Virus record (IMG/VR): IMGVR_UViG_3300025687_007811
Location: 1 to 61,043 of that record
Length of the DNA: 61,043 nt
Reading direction: 5' to 3' (one strand)
Source of the DNA: a virus
Shown here: piece by piece, positions 19,095 through 27,325 of the stretch
Numbering within the stretch: the first letter of the stretch is position 1
Layout of the letters: each line of letters opens with the position of its first letter
Notes under the pieces: model-generated
What the model was told of the DNA's origin: nothing
The model's input: only the letters and a program-made list of their open reading frames with translations
Database searches by the model: none
Made by a program: the position numbers and the translations under genes

Positions 19095-20024
19095 GTGAAA
19101 ATAGCATACTCTTTGTGCGGTGAAGGACTGGGGCATTGTACCAGAGCCATAGCACTTATGGAGTCATTACCTGCCGACTATACATTCTATACGTATGGTG
19201 ATGCGTATGAGTATATGAGCCTGTTAGGTTATGATGTCCGTAATATAAACGGGTTAAGTTTTCATTTTGATAAAAACGGAAACATTAATAACCTAAAAAC
19301 CGCAATATCTGGAGCTAAATTTCTTTCAAAAAACAGGCCGGAAATGAGTGGGAGACCGGATCTTTGTATTTCGGATTGGGAACCCACCATCTATAGGTTT
19401 GCAAAATCAATAAATGTTCCGTGCATCAGTATTACGTCGCAGCACAAGTTTAGATTCCATAAAGGAATAGCAAACTACAAAATGTATTCTATAGGTATGA
19501 GTCTACTTTGTAGATTATTCCGTGCCGATCATTATGTGGTATCATCTTTTCAGTATGGACTGGTTAAACAGCTAGACAACGTAACTCCGGTATATGGATT
19601 CATAAATAGTAAAATACAAGAAAAAGAAAAAGATCCGCAAGTTTTAGTGGTTTATTCAAAACACCCGCGAATAACAACTGAAATAAAAAGAAGATTCTCA
19701 AAAGCTTATGATGATATTCGGGTCTTTACGGGATCTAGTGATTTTTATGACCACCTATGTATTGCTGATAGGGTTGCCTCAACATCCGGCTGTCAATTGA
19801 TCTCAGAGTGTGGTCACTTAGGAACTCCGCTACATCTATTTCCAATATTCAAACAGTACGAACAAATCATAAATGCTATTGACGCGGAAAAATTCGGAAT
19901 AGCAAAGTACGAAAAATTCGGAGATAAGATCTACACAAAGAAAACGCTACCAAACATGGGTAAACCATTTCATTTAGAGAATGGTATAAATAAAACAGTT
20001 GAAATTGTTAGGGCGTTCTTATGA
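19095..20024 (+). CDS. GT28/MurG-like glycosyltransferase
   Basis: 309 residues from a GTG at 19095 (GAAAGGAAG upstream; the frame extending into tRNA-Gln is spurious). Begins KIAYSLCGEGLGHCTRAIAL, the G-x-G-H-x-x-R glycine loop of GT-B transferases in the MurG/GT28 group; a later ASTSGCQLISECGHLGTPLH is the typical nucleotide-sugar binding and catalytic segment. It overlaps an LpxH-like phosphoesterase by 4 bases. The pair recalls lipid-A or glycolipid enzymes (LpxB is a GT-B enzyme, LpxH a phosphoesterase), so modification of a host or virion glycolipid is plausible but inferred. Confidence 0.78.
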   Translation: MKIAYSLCGEGLGHCTRAIALMESLPADYTFYTYGDAYEYMSLLGYDVRNINGLSFHFDKNGNINNLKTAISGAKFLSKNRPEMSGRPDLCISDWEPTIYRFAKSINVPCISITSQHKFRFHKGIANYKMYSIGMSLLCRLFRADHYVVSSFQYGLVKQLDNVTPVYGFINSKIQEKEKDPQVLVVYSKHPRITTEIKRRFSKAYDDIRVFTGSSDFYDHLCIADRVASTSGCQLISECGHLGTPLHLFPIFKQYEQIINAIDAEKFGIAKYEKFGDKIYTKKTLPNMGKPFHLENGINKTVEIVRAFL

Positions 20025-20716
20025 AGAAACATAAAATCAAAAGCCTGTTTATATCTGACATACATATAGGGTGTGGTCACAATAATATAAGCAGCGTTTT
20101 AAGTGTGCTCAATCACTACAAGTATGATAATCTTTATCTTCTTGGTGACATAGTGGATGGATGGAGACTGAGAAAAAAGTGGCGATGGAAACCAGAATAC
20201 GGGGACTTTATAGAAAAACTAACGGAACTAAAAGCGGACGGCGTAAATGTTGTATACATAACCGGAAATCATGATGATTTTTTAAGAAAGTTTTGCCCGC
20301 TTGAATTAAATCTTTGCACCATAAAAAACGAACACATTAGAGACGGAATCTTAATGATTCACGGGGATATCTTTGATAGGTATATCTACAACAAAAAATG
20401 GATCTACTTTTTCGGGGATTTTGCATACAATATCTTGATTTTTGGCGACCGACTTCTTAGAATGGGTGGAACGGTTTCGAAAAGAATCAAGAAGATAGTA
20501 AAGTCAAAAGTAAACTATCTGAACGACTTCTATTCCGCCGCAAACGCATACACTAAATCAAAAAAGTGCCACACACTAATCTGTGGACACACTCACATGC
20601 AGGAATATCGGGAACTAAAGGACATAAAGTATTTTAACTGCGGCGATTTTAGAGAAGATGCGGAATACATAATAGAAACAGAAAACGGAAATTTACTGAC
20701 TTTAAGGTGGAAGTGA
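20021..20716 (+). CDS. LpxH-like metallophosphoesterase
   Basis: 231 residues. Motifs in order: FISDIHIGC, LLGDIVDGW, YITGNHDDF, LMIHGDIFDR and CGHTHMQEY, with a family-specific insert (WIYFFGDFAYNILIFGDRLL) like that of UDP-2,3-diacylglucosamine diphosphatases. These membrane-surface enzymes release lipid X from UDP-diacylglucosamine. Operonic with a GT28-like transferase. The exact substrate is not proven; the phosphoesterase call is firm. Confidence 0.82.
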   Translation: MKKHKIKSLFISDIHIGCGHNNISSVLSVLNHYKYDNLYLLGDIVDGWRLRKKWRWKPEYGDFIEKLTELKADGVNVVYITGNHDDFLRKFCPLELNLCTIKNEHIRDGILMIHGDIFDRYIYNKKWIYFFGDFAYNILIFGDRLLRMGGTVSKRIKKIVKSKVNYLNDFYSAANAYTKSKKCHTLICGHTHMQEYRELKDIKYFNCGDFREDAEYIIETENGNLLTLRWK

Positions 20717-20934
20717 TGTTTGAGCTAAATAGACAATACAGATGTAAGAGAAGCGGAGCGGTTGGAACCTGCATCATTATCCTTGGAGGGTCTAGCGAAG
20801 GAAAGGCTCTTATTACCGATCCTGTAGCAACCAAGGAAGAAAGATTGAGGGTTGCAAAGCTTTCTCCCCATTTGGATCAAGAAAAAGTAAATATATCAAT
20901 GGTGCGGGACTTCGATCAGGTCGAGCCGATTTAA
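20716..20934 (+). CDS. Small hypothetical protein
   Basis: 72 residues from ATG 20716, overlapping the previous stop (TGATG), AAGG just upstream. Basic N-terminal strand region (LNRQYRCKRSGAVGTCIIIL) and charged helices. Last gene before a terminator. Not recognised. Confidence 0.6.
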   Translation: MFELNRQYRCKRSGAVGTCIIILGGSSEGKALITDPVATKEERLRVAKLSPHLDQEKVNISMVRDFDQVEPI

Positions 20935-20948
20935 AAAATCTCAACCCA

Positions 20949-20974
20949 AGCCCCTTGACAACAGGGGCTTTTTT
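20949..20974 (+). terminator. Rho-independent terminator overlapping a promoter
   Basis: Stem AGCCCC / GGGGCT with six T residues. The loop contains TTGACA, the -35 box of the promoter at 20955-20982. Confidence 0.82.
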
Positions 20975-20982
20975 AGTATGAT
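20955..20982 (+). promoter_or_regulatory. Sigma70-type promoter within the terminator
   Basis: TTGACA at 20955-20960, 16-base spacer, TATGAT at 20977-20982, driving the deaminase gene at 20989. The ATG is only 7 bases after the -10 box, so a leaderless or very short leader transcript is expected. Confidence 0.6.
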
Positions 20983-20988
20983 GAAATC

Positions 20989-21411
20989 ATGAAAAACATA
21001 GACAAGTCAATCGAAATTGCGAGAGCAATGTTTCCGGGAGAGTATGACAGTGAGTACGGTTATCGTACTTACCATTTTGCTTTCTTGTGGAGACGTAATA
21101 ATTTGCGATCTGTTGGGGTTAATGATCCGTCTAACAAGTCTATTAAGGCAATCAACTTTGCCCACAAGTTTAGAGTTAGTGGGCTGATTAGGTTTCCTTA
21201 TCTTCACGCCGAAGTTGATGCCATTTCGAAGCTTTGGGGTAGAGAAAAGGTAGACTCGTCGCTGACGATGATTGTTATTCGCCTGAATAAGTACATGCAG
21301 CTAATGCCGAGTAAGCCATGCTGTAAGTGTCATAAGATTATTGAGAGTCTTGGTCTAACTAGTAAGCTTTATTATTCTGTAAATGAGGACATTGTAAGAT
21401 ATGCTATTTGA
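20989..21411 (+). CDS. Cytidine-deaminase-fold protein
   Basis: 140 residues. HAEVDAISKLWG (about 73-84) and PSKPCCKCHKII (about 107-118) supply the zinc ligands and catalytic Glu of a CDA-fold deaminase. It is distinct from the dCMP deaminase at 16342 and looks like a phage-type deaminase whose substrate (free base, nucleotide, or nucleic acid) cannot be read from sequence. Overlaps the PcfJ-like gene by 11 bases. Confidence 0.75.
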   Translation: MKNIDKSIEIARAMFPGEYDSEYGYRTYHFAFLWRRNNLRSVGVNDPSNKSIKAINFAHKFRVSGLIRFPYLHAEVDAISKLWGREKVDSSLTMIVIRLNKYMQLMPSKPCCKCHKIIESLGLTSKLYYSVNEDIVRYAI

Positions 21412-22813
21412 CATTGAGTTTACTGATAGAGAAAATGGTTTCACTATTACAAACAAAAATGGTGGAGCTAGTATTACTCTTACATTCGATGACTATGGAG
21501 TGAGTGTACCTACATCTAGTCATTTTTCATATTCTGATTACATGAACTTATATTTAAGGTGTTGTGATACCCTGATTTACGATAAGTATCGACAACCTCT
21601 TAAATTTGAGAAAGCTGAAAAGGCTTGTAGGGCGTTTTATGAGAAAATGTATAGTAAAAATCCGTTTTATCAATATGATGGTTATCAATATCGATATGTC
21701 GGTAAAATTAAACAATGGATGGTTAAAAAATGCGGACAAGCAATGAATAAAGGGTTCGTTGAACGCTGGCATAGATATATGGACAAATGTGCCAATCCGC
21801 TCATAAGACAGGCACAAAAAAGACTGGTAAATATTCTTGGTTTTCGACATGATGTTGACATTCGTGAGTTAATGGCGATATTTAATAAATTTCCGTATTT
21901 TCAGAAGGATTTTTTCAAGTATAACGCCTGTGCTTATTTGTTGTGTAAGGATATCGTTCCACTTTCTCGTTATCAGGTTCTTCAGCAGTCGAAAGATTTA
22001 GACTTTAACAACTGGATGAATGATTTTTACCATTGTAATCAGTACAACAAAAACTACCGTAAAACAATTATGAACCTTCCAACAAGGCTAGGATTGAATT
22101 TTTACTGGCAGATGATTCCGTCTGGCACCACAGATGCATCTATTGACTTCGTTAACAAAAAAATGAATAGACCACTTGAAAAACGTTCTGAGGTTGTTTT
22201 CTTTTTTCTTGGGGTCCAGTCAAGGACTTACAGGAGTTGTACAAATGTTATACTTCAATCAAAACATGCGGAAATTGCAAAGGTTGCAAAGTTTATGCGT
22301 GGGAACGGATTTGAATTTTCATTAAACTCATTGACAAAAATAAATAATCTATTCGCCTATTTAAATGATTATCCAGAAACATACAATGGTGATCTAATGG
22401 GGTTGGCTAGACGTAGTTTGGATTGGCACAATAATCACAATTACTATTATAGTTCATCACGTCAATATTCGCCAGAAACCAAACTGCCAACTCCACCTTG
22501 GGGTGATTTAGAGGATGAAAACATTGTGTATCTCTCCACGGTTGGAGATTTGCAAGCTGAATCAAAAAAGATGCATCACTGTGTTTCATCTTATGACAGT
22601 CGATGTATCCAAGGACATTCGTTCATTTATCACGTAAAAAAGGATAAAGAAAAAGCAACAATTGAGGTTAATCCAGAAGGACGTATTGTGCAGGCCCAAG
22701 GTCCATGCAATAAGCCAAACAATGCCGCCAAGTGGGGTAAACGACGTATTCAAAGCTTGTTAAAGAAAAAAGAATTCGATATTATTGAACCACTAACCCA
22801 AATTCCATTTTAA
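21401..22813 (+). CDS. PcfJ-like protein
   Basis: 470 residues. The C-terminal part has LQAESKKMHHCVSSYDSRCI, then HSFIYHVKKDKEKATIEVN and RIVQAQGPCNKPNN, the hallmark of PcfJ-domain proteins first described on conjugative plasmids and common in large phages. The N-terminal two-thirds is helical and aromatic-rich, without motif. Biochemical role unknown; no signal peptide or membrane segment. Confidence 0.72.
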   Translation: MLFDIEFTDRENGFTITNKNGGASITLTFDDYGVSVPTSSHFSYSDYMNLYLRCCDTLIYDKYRQPLKFEKAEKACRAFYEKMYSKNPFYQYDGYQYRYVGKIKQWMVKKCGQAMNKGFVERWHRYMDKCANPLIRQAQKRLVNILGFRHDVDIRELMAIFNKFPYFQKDFFKYNACAYLLCKDIVPLSRYQVLQQSKDLDFNNWMNDFYHCNQYNKNYRKTIMNLPTRLGLNFYWQMIPSGTTDASIDFVNKKMNRPLEKRSEVVFFFLGVQSRTYRSCTNVILQSKHAEIAKVAKFMRGNGFEFSLNSLTKINNLFAYLNDYPETYNGDLMGLARRSLDWHNNHNYYYSSSRQYSPETKLPTPPWGDLEDENIVYLSTVGDLQAESKKMHHCVSSYDSRCIQGHSFIYHVKKDKEKATIEVNPEGRIVQAQGPCNKPNNAAKWGKRRIQSLLKKKEFDIIEPLTQIPF

Positions 22814-22822
22814 GGACTTATT

Positions 22823-22987
22823 ATGATCTTACAAATTTGCGGACTAACTTGTGTTTTCTTGTCACTAATCTGTGCCTATTATTCCAAAATGTGCTATGAT
22901 TATGGCCGCTCAAAGGCTAGTTCAAGGCTTATGGTGACTGGTTTTATTCTTGCCGTTATTGCCTCTATTGTAGGGATTTTAACATAA
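22823..22987 (+). CDS. Small membrane protein, 54 residues
   Basis: ATG 22823 behind AAGGA. Two transmembrane helices (about 2-22 and 36-54) joined by a charged loop (SKMCYDYGRSKASSR). Ends TAATG, overlapping the next start. No family recognised. Confidence 0.6.
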   Translation: MILQICGLTCVFLSLICAYYSKMCYDYGRSKASSRLMVTGFILAVIASIVGILT

Positions 22988-23868
22988 TGCCATCTTTGAC
23001 TCAAGAACTTATGTCTCAAAAAGTTGTTGACGCACCAAGCTTTCTTAAAAACAACGTCATGTACGAATGTTATATGGGAAGTGTTGCATATGGTGTGTCT
23101 GGCGACATGTCTGATATCGACGTATACGGTTTTGCTATTCCGTCTAAAGAATGTCTATTTCCGCATCTTTATGGATACATTCATGGTTTTGGTCCTAATC
23201 CGCCAAAATTCGATCAATACATAAAGCACGGAATTCAATACAAAGAAAAAGAGTATGACATTACAATATACAACATCGTAAAATACTTTAATCTTGTTGC
23301 TGGCGGAAATCCAAATATGATTGACTCTGTGTTTGTTCCATACAATATGATCAGACATAGTACCCGAGTTGGTGAAATGGTCAGAGAGAATAGACATATG
23401 TTTTTGAGCAAACTATGCTATCCAGCCTTTAAGGGGTATGCCTATCGTCAGCTTCATAAAGCCAAGCATAAAAAGCCCGAACCGTGTAGCAAAAGATACG
23501 AATCTTATATGACTCATGGATTCGACGTTAAGTATGCCTATCACCTTATTAGGCTTATTGATGAAATTGATCAGATTCTAAGCACCGAAGACCTAGATCT
23601 CCAAAGAAATCGCGAAGAACTTAAAGCTATTCGTCGTGGAGATCTTACGCTGCAAGAAATCGAAAATCTTGCAGAAATTAGGGAAACTAGGCTTGAAAAG
23701 CTGTTTGCAAATAGTAAAATGCGGGAGAAGCCGGATTATGAAGCACTTAAAAACCTTCTAATGCGGTGTATCGAAGAGCATTATGGAAAAATCGATAACG
23801 CTATTGTCAATCCAGACAAATACTTCAAAATGGTCCAAGAGATTAGAAAGATTGTCGATGCACACTAA
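22987..23868 (+). CDS. RlaP-like nucleotidyltransferase
   Basis: 293 residues. MGSVAYGVSGDMSDIDVYGF (about 31-50) is the G-S-x-G/DxD nucleotidyltransferase motif of the polymerase-beta superfamily, and the helical remainder (FKGYAYRQLHKAKHKKP) matches PF10127/RlaP (RNA-ligase-associated predicted nucleotidyltransferase). Since this phage also has an RNA ligase and kinase, a role in RNA end processing or repair is a reasonable inference. The activity of the family is not well defined. Confidence 0.78.
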   Translation: MPSLTQELMSQKVVDAPSFLKNNVMYECYMGSVAYGVSGDMSDIDVYGFAIPSKECLFPHLYGYIHGFGPNPPKFDQYIKHGIQYKEKEYDITIYNIVKYFNLVAGGNPNMIDSVFVPYNMIRHSTRVGEMVRENRHMFLSKLCYPAFKGYAYRQLHKAKHKKPEPCSKRYESYMTHGFDVKYAYHLIRLIDEIDQILSTEDLDLQRNREELKAIRRGDLTLQEIENLAEIRETRLEKLFANSKMREKPDYEALKNLLMRCIEEHYGKIDNAIVNPDKYFKMVQEIRKIVDAH

Positions 23869-24274
23869 GCACACAACTTCGTTTACGGTCTATCCAGAAG
23901 ACTGCAATTATATGACGGCATCTGATACCAATAGACCAATGGTTCATGGTGGATATATGCTTATGCGGATGGATCGGGTTGCAGCGGAATGTGCTCGCAG
24001 AGCACTTTATTCAAGCGTGTGCGATTCCGCACTAACCGTAAAGGTAGAAGGTGTGACTTTTTATGTAGGTGCTTCTCTTGGTGACATTATTTTTCTTGAA
24101 GCCGAATTAACGAAAGTTGGTATTAAATCAATGAACATTAATGTTGTTGGGTTCAGAGAAGATTCTAGCGGTAAAAAAGAAAAAATCTGTGATGGAACGT
24201 TTGTTTTTGTGTCTAAGTATGGAGACAAGACGTTTCCACACGGACTCAAAATAACAAAGGAACAAGAAAAATGA
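23858..24274 (+). CDS. Hotdog-fold acyl-CoA thioesterase-like protein
   Basis: 138 residues from ATG 23858. GGYMLMRMDRVAAECARRAL (hotdog helix), LTVKVEGVTFYVGASLGDII and VVGFREDSSGKKEKICDGTF match acyl-CoA thioesterases of the YciA/BFIT type. Such enzymes hydrolyse acyl-CoA. Unusual in a phage, but consistent with lipid-related genes nearby (GT28/LpxH). Overlaps both neighbours by a few bases. Confidence 0.75.
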   Translation: MHTKHTTSFTVYPEDCNYMTASDTNRPMVHGGYMLMRMDRVAAECARRALYSSVCDSALTVKVEGVTFYVGASLGDIIFLEAELTKVGIKSMNINVVGFREDSSGKKEKICDGTFVFVSKYGDKTFPHGLKITKEQEK

Positions 24275-24987
24275 AAAATAGAAACCACGCCGGAAAAGCG
24301 GCTAGAGAAGTAGTTGGTCGTTATGACGACGACGTTACGAGAAAAAGAGATAAGATTAAAGCGGTTGATGAAGATGCACCAACTCGTGAAAAAATGAAGC
24401 CGAATTATAGCTGGAAATATACATCAACCAGACTTTGGGGAGTTATGTCTAACTTCCTTGACTCTCGTGTTGGTCGTCGCTGGGATAACGTTTACTCAGA
24501 GATCAACGCAAAGTTTACAACGGAAATTCGTAAGCAGGGGCATTCTTCTAACAAAGAGTTTCTTTCAAACTATGTTGAAGAGAATATCATCATCAACGAC
24601 GAAGGTGAAATTTTCGATAGTAGAGGAATGCGGATCGATAGAGGGTTTTGGGTACAGTTTTATGTTGACAAAGAGGGGATTCTCCAAAAGGTTTCAAAAA
24701 TTCGAACGAATTACAGCAAACCAAAACATGGAGCAAACCTTAAAACAATTGATGGGACCGACTTCTTCTTTCACGACGAATTGTGGTGGAGAGTTAGATT
24801 GCGAAAACTGCCAGAACGCAAAAGTCTCGGAAGGGGGAGTTACGGCGGTTTTCAGGATGACGTTTTTTTTGGCCCGATTTATCGCCACGCCGACTACTTT
24901 TTTGTTGACAAGTACGGGAAGCCTTGTTATGCTGAGTGGAAACAGCAGGCAAATTCAAAGGAAATCAAGAAACTGAAAGGAAAGTAA
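24271..24987 (+). CDS. Hypothetical phage protein
   Basis: 238 residues. Basic N-terminus, then a TSTRLWGVMSNFLDSRVGRR motif and a C-terminal region with VDKYGKPCYAEWKQQANSKE. Conserved-looking in style but not assigned. It overlaps the thioesterase by 4 bases and ends one base before the band-7 protein. Confidence 0.65.
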   Translation: MKNRNHAGKAAREVVGRYDDDVTRKRDKIKAVDEDAPTREKMKPNYSWKYTSTRLWGVMSNFLDSRVGRRWDNVYSEINAKFTTEIRKQGHSSNKEFLSNYVEENIIINDEGEIFDSRGMRIDRGFWVQFYVDKEGILQKVSKIRTNYSKPKHGANLKTIDGTDFFFHDELWWRVRLRKLPERKSLGRGSYGGFQDDVFFGPIYRHADYFFVDKYGKPCYAEWKQQANSKEIKKLKGK

Positions 24988-26313
24988 ATGGTTGGAAAGG
25001 TTACACTGAGTATTGCGTTGGTATTTTTGGCAATGGTTTTTGATAGTGTCGTTACTAATCAGGTTTTGCCACAGTATCAAGAGGAAGTGGGTGTGAATCA
25101 ACTACACTCAAATGAGGTAGCGGCTTTGACACGTAGTGATGATTGGTTGCAGCATGTTCCTGTATTGGGATATCTTGTTGCTTTTGTTGGGATTTTTCTT
25201 TTGTTTAGGAGGTCGTTGATGGGATTGTTGAAAAGTGTTGGTATTCTTGGGATTGTTCTGTTTATGAGTGGTTGTCGGCCATATATGGAACCAATCTATG
25301 TGGAGATTGACACAAACGAAGTACCATTTGTTATGAATCTTGAAGAAGTTACTGATACAGATAGTCAGGAAAGTATCACAACGCAAGACAAACAAGAAAT
25401 GTTGAAGAAGCAGTTGGTACAATCTCGACGCATTGAGATCGGTCAAAAGTGGAAGAGTACAGGTCGAATGTGGTTCAGCGGCGAATACATTCCAAATCAG
25501 CGAGTAGTTGTAGTTAATACAACTCCTGAAACACGAGAGTGGCGACCAAGTAACGCAAAGGGTACTGGTGGAGATCAGGGGATTTGGGTAGAGTCTAGTG
25601 ATTCGGTTGGCTTTTCTACGGGAATTAGTGTAACGGCCAGAATTGAGGACTTTGATGCATCAGTGCTATTCCTTAGTAATTACGCCCCTCAAGAACGTAG
25701 GGTTGTAAACAAAGCGGGCAGTCAAGAAAAACTTTTCGAAGTCCATGTAACAAGTCTTGAACAGATTATGGATCAGGAGATCCGAACAAAGGTTCAAGAG
25801 ATTTTTGCGGATGAAGCGGCTAAGTACCCAATGGATGAACTACGAACTATGAAGAATGAGATTATGGCCACTGTCCGTAAAGAAGTCGTACCATATTTCG
25901 AAGAACGCGGAGTTAGTATTACAACCATTGGACAGTTTGGTGGATTTACTTATGAGAATCCACGTATCCAAGAGGCGATTGATGAAGTGTTTGCGGCTCA
26001 GCAGGATGAGGAAGTCGCTAAGGCTGAAGCAAAGGCGGCAGAACAGCGTAAGTCTGCCCTACAGCTTGAAGGTGAAGGTGAAGCCGCTAAGATTCTTGAG
26101 GCACGTCGTGGAGAAGCTGAAGGTATCAAGCTTGTAGCAGACGCCAAAGAGTACGAGCTACAGAAGCTGAACGAAAATCCAGAAGCGTATATTAAGCTTA
26201 AACAGCTTGAATTGCTAAGCGAAGTTGTTGAGAAGTGGCAGGGTGAAGTACCACGGGCAATCTTTGGTGGACAAGCTGAACTGCTTGTAAATCCAGAAAG
26301 CTTGTTGAAATGA
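24988..26313 (+). CDS. SPFH/band-7 (prohibitin-like) membrane protein, possible internal lipoprotein start
   Basis: 441 codons. Residues 1-77 contain two hydrophobic segments. From residue 78 (ATG 25219) a perfect AGGAGG site precedes MGLLKSVGILGIVLFMSGC, a lipoprotein signal with lipobox FMSGC. The rest is a band-7 domain (about 150-330) followed by a coiled coil rich in A, E and K (DEEVAKAEAKAAEQRKSALQ). SPFH proteins form membrane rings or platforms. Either one fused protein is made, or the lipoprotein (364 residues) is the main product and the upstream part a separate short membrane frame without its own stop. Confidence 0.82.
   Translation: MVGKVTLSIALVFLAMVFDSVVTNQVLPQYQEEVGVNQLHSNEVAALTRSDDWLQHVPVLGYLVAFVGIFLLFRRSLMGLLKSVGILGIVLFMSGCRPYMEPIYVEIDTNEVPFVMNLEEVTDTDSQESITTQDKQEMLKKQLVQSRRIEIGQKWKSTGRMWFSGEYIPNQRVVVVNTTPETREWRPSNAKGTGGDQGIWVESSDSVGFSTGISVTARIEDFDASVLFLSNYAPQERRVVNKAGSQEKLFEVHVTSLEQIMDQEIRTKVQEIFADEAAKYPMDELRTMKNEIMATVRKEVVPYFEERGVSITTIGQFGGFTYENPRIQEAIDEVFAAQQDEEVAKAEAKAAEQRKSALQLEGEGEAAKILEARRGEAEGIKLVADAKEYELQKLNENPEAYIKLKQLELLSEVVEKWQGEVPRAIFGGQAELLVNPESLLK
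25207..25221 (+). promoter_or_regulatory. Strong internal ribosome site
   Basis: AGGAGG at 25207-25212, six bases from an in-frame ATG (25219) that begins a lipoprotein signal. Evidence for an internal start of the band-7 protein. Confidence 0.65.
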
Positions 26314-26326
26314 TACGATAGTGTTA

Positions 26327-26430
26327 AAGAGGGTGATGGATAAAGACGGTGAACGTAACACAATAAGGTGCAATGGTCGCTACCATCCTGAGTCGGATGC
26401 CTGATGCGGGTTCAAGTCCCGCCCCTCTTT
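26327..26430 (+). tRNA. tRNA-like RNA with insertion before the D arm
   Basis: Perfect acceptor AAGAGGG / CCCTCTT, T arm GCGGG-TTCAAGT-CCCGC. A D-arm-like GGTGCAATGGTCGCTACC and hairpin CATCC-TGAGTC-GGATG (6-base loop) follow about 33 extra bases after the acceptor strand. T73 then T run. A GATGG / CCATC pairing could compete with the anticodon stem. Amino acid not assignable (GAG if a 7-base loop forms). Confidence 0.5.
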
Positions 26431-26450
26431 TTTAGAAAAAAATCAACAAT

Positions 26451-26467
26451 AGTCACTCGTTGTGACT
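26451..26467. repeat. Inverted repeat over a -10-like box
   Basis: AGTCAC-TCGTT-GTGACT, with TATAAT at 26467-26472 directly before tRNA-Cys. Could be an operator, or a hairpin marking the tRNA 5' end. Confidence 0.4.
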
Positions 26468-26472
26468 ATAAT

Positions 26473-26551
26473 GTTACGGGAAGCGAAATTCTTGTGGCGA
26501 GAAGTCAGACTGCAAATCTGATGCTAAGGGGTTCGAATCCTCCCTGTAACT
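26473..26551 (+). tRNA. tRNA-Cys(GCA)
   Basis: Acceptor GTTACGG / CTGTAAC, anticodon arm TCAGA-CTGCAAA-TCTGA (GCA at 26512-26514), T loop TTCGAAT, T73, which is the cysteine identity base. Slightly long D region. Confidence 0.88.
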
Positions 26552-26593
26552 CTGAATGTTAGTGTTAGGATAAGTAAAAAAGGAAGAAAAGAA

Positions 26594-27325
26594 ATGACAA
26601 AGTTAAATCAGATCATCGCTGTTGTTAATGGTAAGAAGTCACAATGCCAGAAGGAATTGACATCAACCTATAAGCGACTACAAAAGCCGGAATTGTTTGA
26701 CGGTTTGGTACGAGTTTATTCACCGGACGACGAAGAGGGTGAAACTCAACCATCTGAAACCAAGAGGGTTCAGTTTACAGTTAGTGATGCCATCCAAGAG
26801 GCGTCTGAACTGCTAACTGAAATGATGGATGCCGTTGCAACACAAGAATACGCAAACACTCAAGCGTTTGCTGATGTGGTTGTAGATGGCAAAACTGTTC
26901 TAGGCAGGGTTCCTGTCTCATACCTTCTGTTCCTAGAAAAGCAGTTGGTTGATCTGAACACGTTCGTATCCCATATTCCAACGCTGGATAATGCGGAAGA
27001 GTGGCACGATTCTGAAGAGGCTAATGTCTACAAGACCTTGCCAAAGCTTACCAATCGTACAAAAAAGGTTCCAAGGAACCACGTACTAGCAGAAGCTACT
27101 GATAAGCACCCCGCACAAGTGCAGGTGTTCACAGAAGACGTTAAGGTTGGTGTATGGAGCACCATTAAGCTTTCTGGTGCAGTTCCTTCAAAGCGGAAGA
27201 CAGAATTCCTTTCTCGCATCAAGAAGTTGCAAGAAGCTGTCAAAATGGCCCGTGAAGAGGCCAACTCAACGAAAGTTGAAAGCCAGAAGGTTGCTAAAAA
27301 TGTTTTGAGTTTTATTTTTGAATAA
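26594..27325 (+). CDS. Conserved phage protein (DUF7873-like)
   Basis: 243 residues, AAGGAAG upstream. Helical, with KLNQIIAVVNGKKSQCQKEL at the start and a RVPVSYLLFLEKQLVDLNTF motif near 110-130. I recall this pattern from large-phage and actinophage proteins grouped as DUF7873; function unknown. The stop is immediately before the permuted tRNA region. Confidence 0.65.
   Translation: MTKLNQIIAVVNGKKSQCQKELTSTYKRLQKPELFDGLVRVYSPDDEEGETQPSETKRVQFTVSDAIQEASELLTEMMDAVATQEYANTQAFADVVVDGKTVLGRVPVSYLLFLEKQLVDLNTFVSHIPTLDNAEEWHDSEEANVYKTLPKLTNRTKKVPRNHVLAEATDKHPAQVQVFTEDVKVGVWSTIKLSGAVPSKRKTEFLSRIKKLQEAVKMAREEANSTKVESQKVAKNVLSFIFE

Noticed and set aside
25108-25446. Long minus-strand frame opposite the band-7 gene
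   Set aside because: Low-complexity shadow of a well-supported gene on the other strand.
26467-26472. TATAAT directly before tRNA-Cys as its promoter
   Set aside because: Same problem as above; kept only as an inverted repeat.
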